Shown in pieces: positions 62,512 through 64,000 of a DNA stretch of 64,000 nt. Each line of letters starts with the position of its first letter. Within the stretch, counting starts at the first letter, position 1. The position numbers were made by a program, and so were the translations under genes. The notes under the pieces are model-generated. The model saw nothing but the letters and a program-made list of their open reading frames with translations. It ran no database searches and had not been told where the DNA came from. Origin of the DNA: Bradyrhizobium sp. OK095 (GTDB lineage: Bacteria > Pseudomonadota > Alphaproteobacteria > Rhizobiales > Xanthobacteraceae); NCBI RefSeq assembly GCF_900109945.1, contig NZ_FOBX01000001.1:558001-622000 (forward strand), given 5' to 3'.

Positions 62512-64000
62512 ATGACCAGGAAGCAATGGTACCTGTCCGGCTTCGTCGCCTTCACCTGTCTTGCCGCGACCGCAGCGATCGCCGGCCCGATCGAGAACTA
62601 CGCGCCCGTCACCCAGCAGCGTCTGGAGAATCCGGAACCCGGCAACTGGATGCTCTACCGGCGCACCTATGACGGGCAGGGCTACAGCCCGCTCGACCAG
62701 ATCACCGCCGCCAACGTCAAGAACCTCACGCCGGTCTGGACCTTCGCCACCGGCGTCGTCGAGGGCCACGAGGCGCCGCCGATCGTCAACAACGGCGTGA
62801 TGTTCGTGGCCACCCCGATGGGGCAGGTGATCGCGATCAACGCGAAAACCGGCGATGAATATTGGCGCTACAAGCGGCAGCTTCCCGACGATCTGTTCCA
62901 GTTGCATCCGACCAGCCGCGGCGTCGGCCTCTGGGAGGACAAGCTCTATCTCGCCACCACCGATGATCATGTCGTTGCGCTGGACGCCAAGACCGGCAAG
63001 GTGGTGTGGGACACCAAGGTGCAGGATTACAAGAAGGGTCAGTACATGACCCTGATGCCGCTGATCGTCGACGGCAAGGTCATCGTCGGCGGCTCGGGCG
63101 GCGAGTTCGGCGTGCGCGGCTATGTCGCCGCCTATGATGCCAAGGACGGCAAGGAGCTGTGGCGGACCTACACCATTCCCGGCGAAGGCGAGCCCGGCCA
63201 CGACACCTGGCAGGGCGACGACTGGAAGAATGGCGGCGGCTCGGCCTGGATGACCGGCAATTACGACAAGGACACCAAGACCGTCTATTGGGGCGTCGGC
63301 AATGCCGCGCCGTGGCCCGGCGAGATGCATCCCGGCGACAATCTCTATACCTCGTCGGTGCTCGCGCTCGATCCCAGCAACGGCAAGATCAAGACCTATC
63401 ACCAGTACCACCAGAACGATTCCTGGGATTGGGACGAGGTCGAGGCGCCGATGCTGATCGACCTGCAGCGCGACGGGCGCAGCATCAAGAGCCTGGTCCA
63501 TCCCGGGCGCGATGCGATCTTCTGGGTGCTCGAGCGCACGCCGACCAAGATCAACTATGTCGCCGGCTGGCCGTTCGTCGCAACCGACGTCTGGAAGGGC
63601 ATCGACGAGAACGGCAAGCCGATCCTCGATCCCGACCACAAGCCGGTCGTCGGCAAGCGCGTCGAGTTCTGTCCGTCACTGTGGGGCGGCAAGGACTGGC
63701 CGTCGGCGGCCTACAGCCAGAGGACCGGGCTCGTCTATGTTCCCGCCAACGAGAATTTCTGCGGCGGATTCACCGGCGAGAAGATTCCGCTCAAGCCGGG
63801 CGAGCTCTGGCTCGGCACCAAGCCTGAGGACATCGGCCTGAAGACCAAGCCGGGCGCGGATCATTTCGGCGAGCTCCAGGCTTGGGATCCCGCCACCGGC
63901 AAGAAGGTGTGGCAGCATAACTTCCCGAAGTCGCAATTGTTCGGCTCGGTGACGGCGACTGCGGGCGACCTCATCTTCGCCGGCGGCACCAACGACCGCA
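62512..64000 (+). CDS. PQQ-dependent alcohol dehydrogenase, lanthanide-type motif, 3' end cut off
   Basis: A signal peptide (LSGFVAFTCLAATAAIAG) and 496 visible residues of a quinoprotein propeller; the frame runs off the window. Metal ligands expected in the methanol/ethanol family are seen: Glu198 (GGEFGVRG), Asn264 (GVGNAAPW), Asp306 (SWDWD). The extra Asp308, two after the catalytic Asp, is the mark of lanthanide-dependent XoxF-type enzymes. The usual vicinal Cys-Cys before NRG appears as Gln130-Leu131, so the redox disulfide is missing. It follows the Rieske gene. The alcohol substrate is unknown. Confidence 0.92.
   Translation, partial: MTRKQWYLSGFVAFTCLAATAAIAGPIENYAPVTQQRLENPEPGNWMLYRRTYDGQGYSPLDQITAANVKNLTPVWTFATGVVEGHEAPPIVNNGVMFVATPMGQVIAINAKTGDEYWRYKRQLPDDLFQLHPTSRGVGLWEDKLYLATTDDHVVALDAKTGKVVWDTKVQDYKKGQYMTLMPLIVDGKVIVGGSGGEFGVRGYVAAYDAKDGKELWRTYTIPGEGEPGHDTWQGDDWKNGGGSAWMTGNYDKDTKTVYWGVGNAAPWPGEMHPGDNLYTSSVLALDPSNGKIKTYHQYHQNDSWDWDEVEAPMLIDLQRDGRSIKSLVHPGRDAIFWVLERTPTKINYVAGWPFVATDVWKGIDENGKPILDPDHKPVVGKRVEFCPSLWGGKDWPSAAYSQRTGLVYVPANENFCGGFTGEKIPLKPGELWLGTKPEDIGLKTKPGADHFGELQAWDPATGKKVWQHNFPKSQLFGSVTATAGDLIFAGGTNDR

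Noticed and set aside
1..64000. CRISPR arrays, tRNA or rRNA genes
   Set aside because: No regular short repeats with spacers and no tRNA-like cloverleaf or CCA end were noticed on reading. A tRNA scan was not possible here.

Overview
The window looks like the chromosome of a soil alphaproteobacterium of the Bradyrhizobium/Rhodopseudomonas type. It is GC-rich, with tightly overlapping ATGA gene junctions. It carries a subclass B3 metallo-beta-lactamase very close to my memory of BJP-1 from Bradyrhizobium, an alphaproteobacterial-type histidine-utilisation locus with HutF, and an aquaporin-based arsenic operon as in rhizobia. No tRNA, rRNA, CRISPR array, integrase, transposase or IS was found.

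Left arm (1-16.8 kb) is catabolic. A cut-off NitT/TauT-type binding protein is followed by hutC-hutF (minus) diverging from hutI-hutH-hutU (plus) around a perfect 20-bp palindrome, the probable HutC operator. A TetR regulator then faces a molybdenum hydroxylase (FAD, 2Fe-2S and Mo subunits) and a complete LIV-type ABC importer. Two matching operator-like sites lie in the TetR/hydroxylase gap, so this looks like one regulon for uptake and oxidation of an unidentified compound.

Centre (16.8-42.1 kb, all minus) is the most notable region: a compact 20-gene extracellular contractile injection system (eCIS). In transcription order it has sheath, tube, a gp26-like zinc-ribbon protein, a Pro-rich protein, DUF4255, an AAA+ ATPase, DUF4157 cargo 1, an 80-aa protein, DUF4157 cargo 2, tube-cap protein, LysM protein, hub, spike, PAAR tip, gp25, two gpJ-like baseplate proteins, a gpI-like protein fused to a beta-helix, a DUF6519/beta-helix protein and a terminal LysM-like protein. 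Cargo 1 ends in a possible Cys-His (transglutaminase/papain-like) domain. Cargo 2 ends in a second HExxH metallopeptidase-like site. No tape-measure gene or adenovirus-type fibre is visible. A degenerate receiver-domain protein with a TTG start and a NarL/LuxR-type regulator lie directly upstream on the same strand, followed by a GGDEF-EAL protein.

Right arm (43.8-64 kb) is a mosaic of short units: the B3 beta-lactamase; an enterochelin-esterase-like protein beside the stump of a catecholate TonB receptor; an acidic low-complexity protein; tungstate-type binding protein and permease genes pointing at each other with overlapping ends and no ATPase; an arsR-arsI-arsC-aquaporin operon whose arsI-like gene seems to have lost about 28 internal codons; a lone pstS; an OprB porin; an unusual Nramp-family transporter; an FAD oxidoreductase with no evident start codon; a 3-hydroxyacyl-CoA dehydrogenase; a truncated haemoglobin; and a Tat-exported Rieske protein followed by a PQQ alcohol dehydrogenase with a lanthanide-type Asp-x-Asp motif, which runs off the end.
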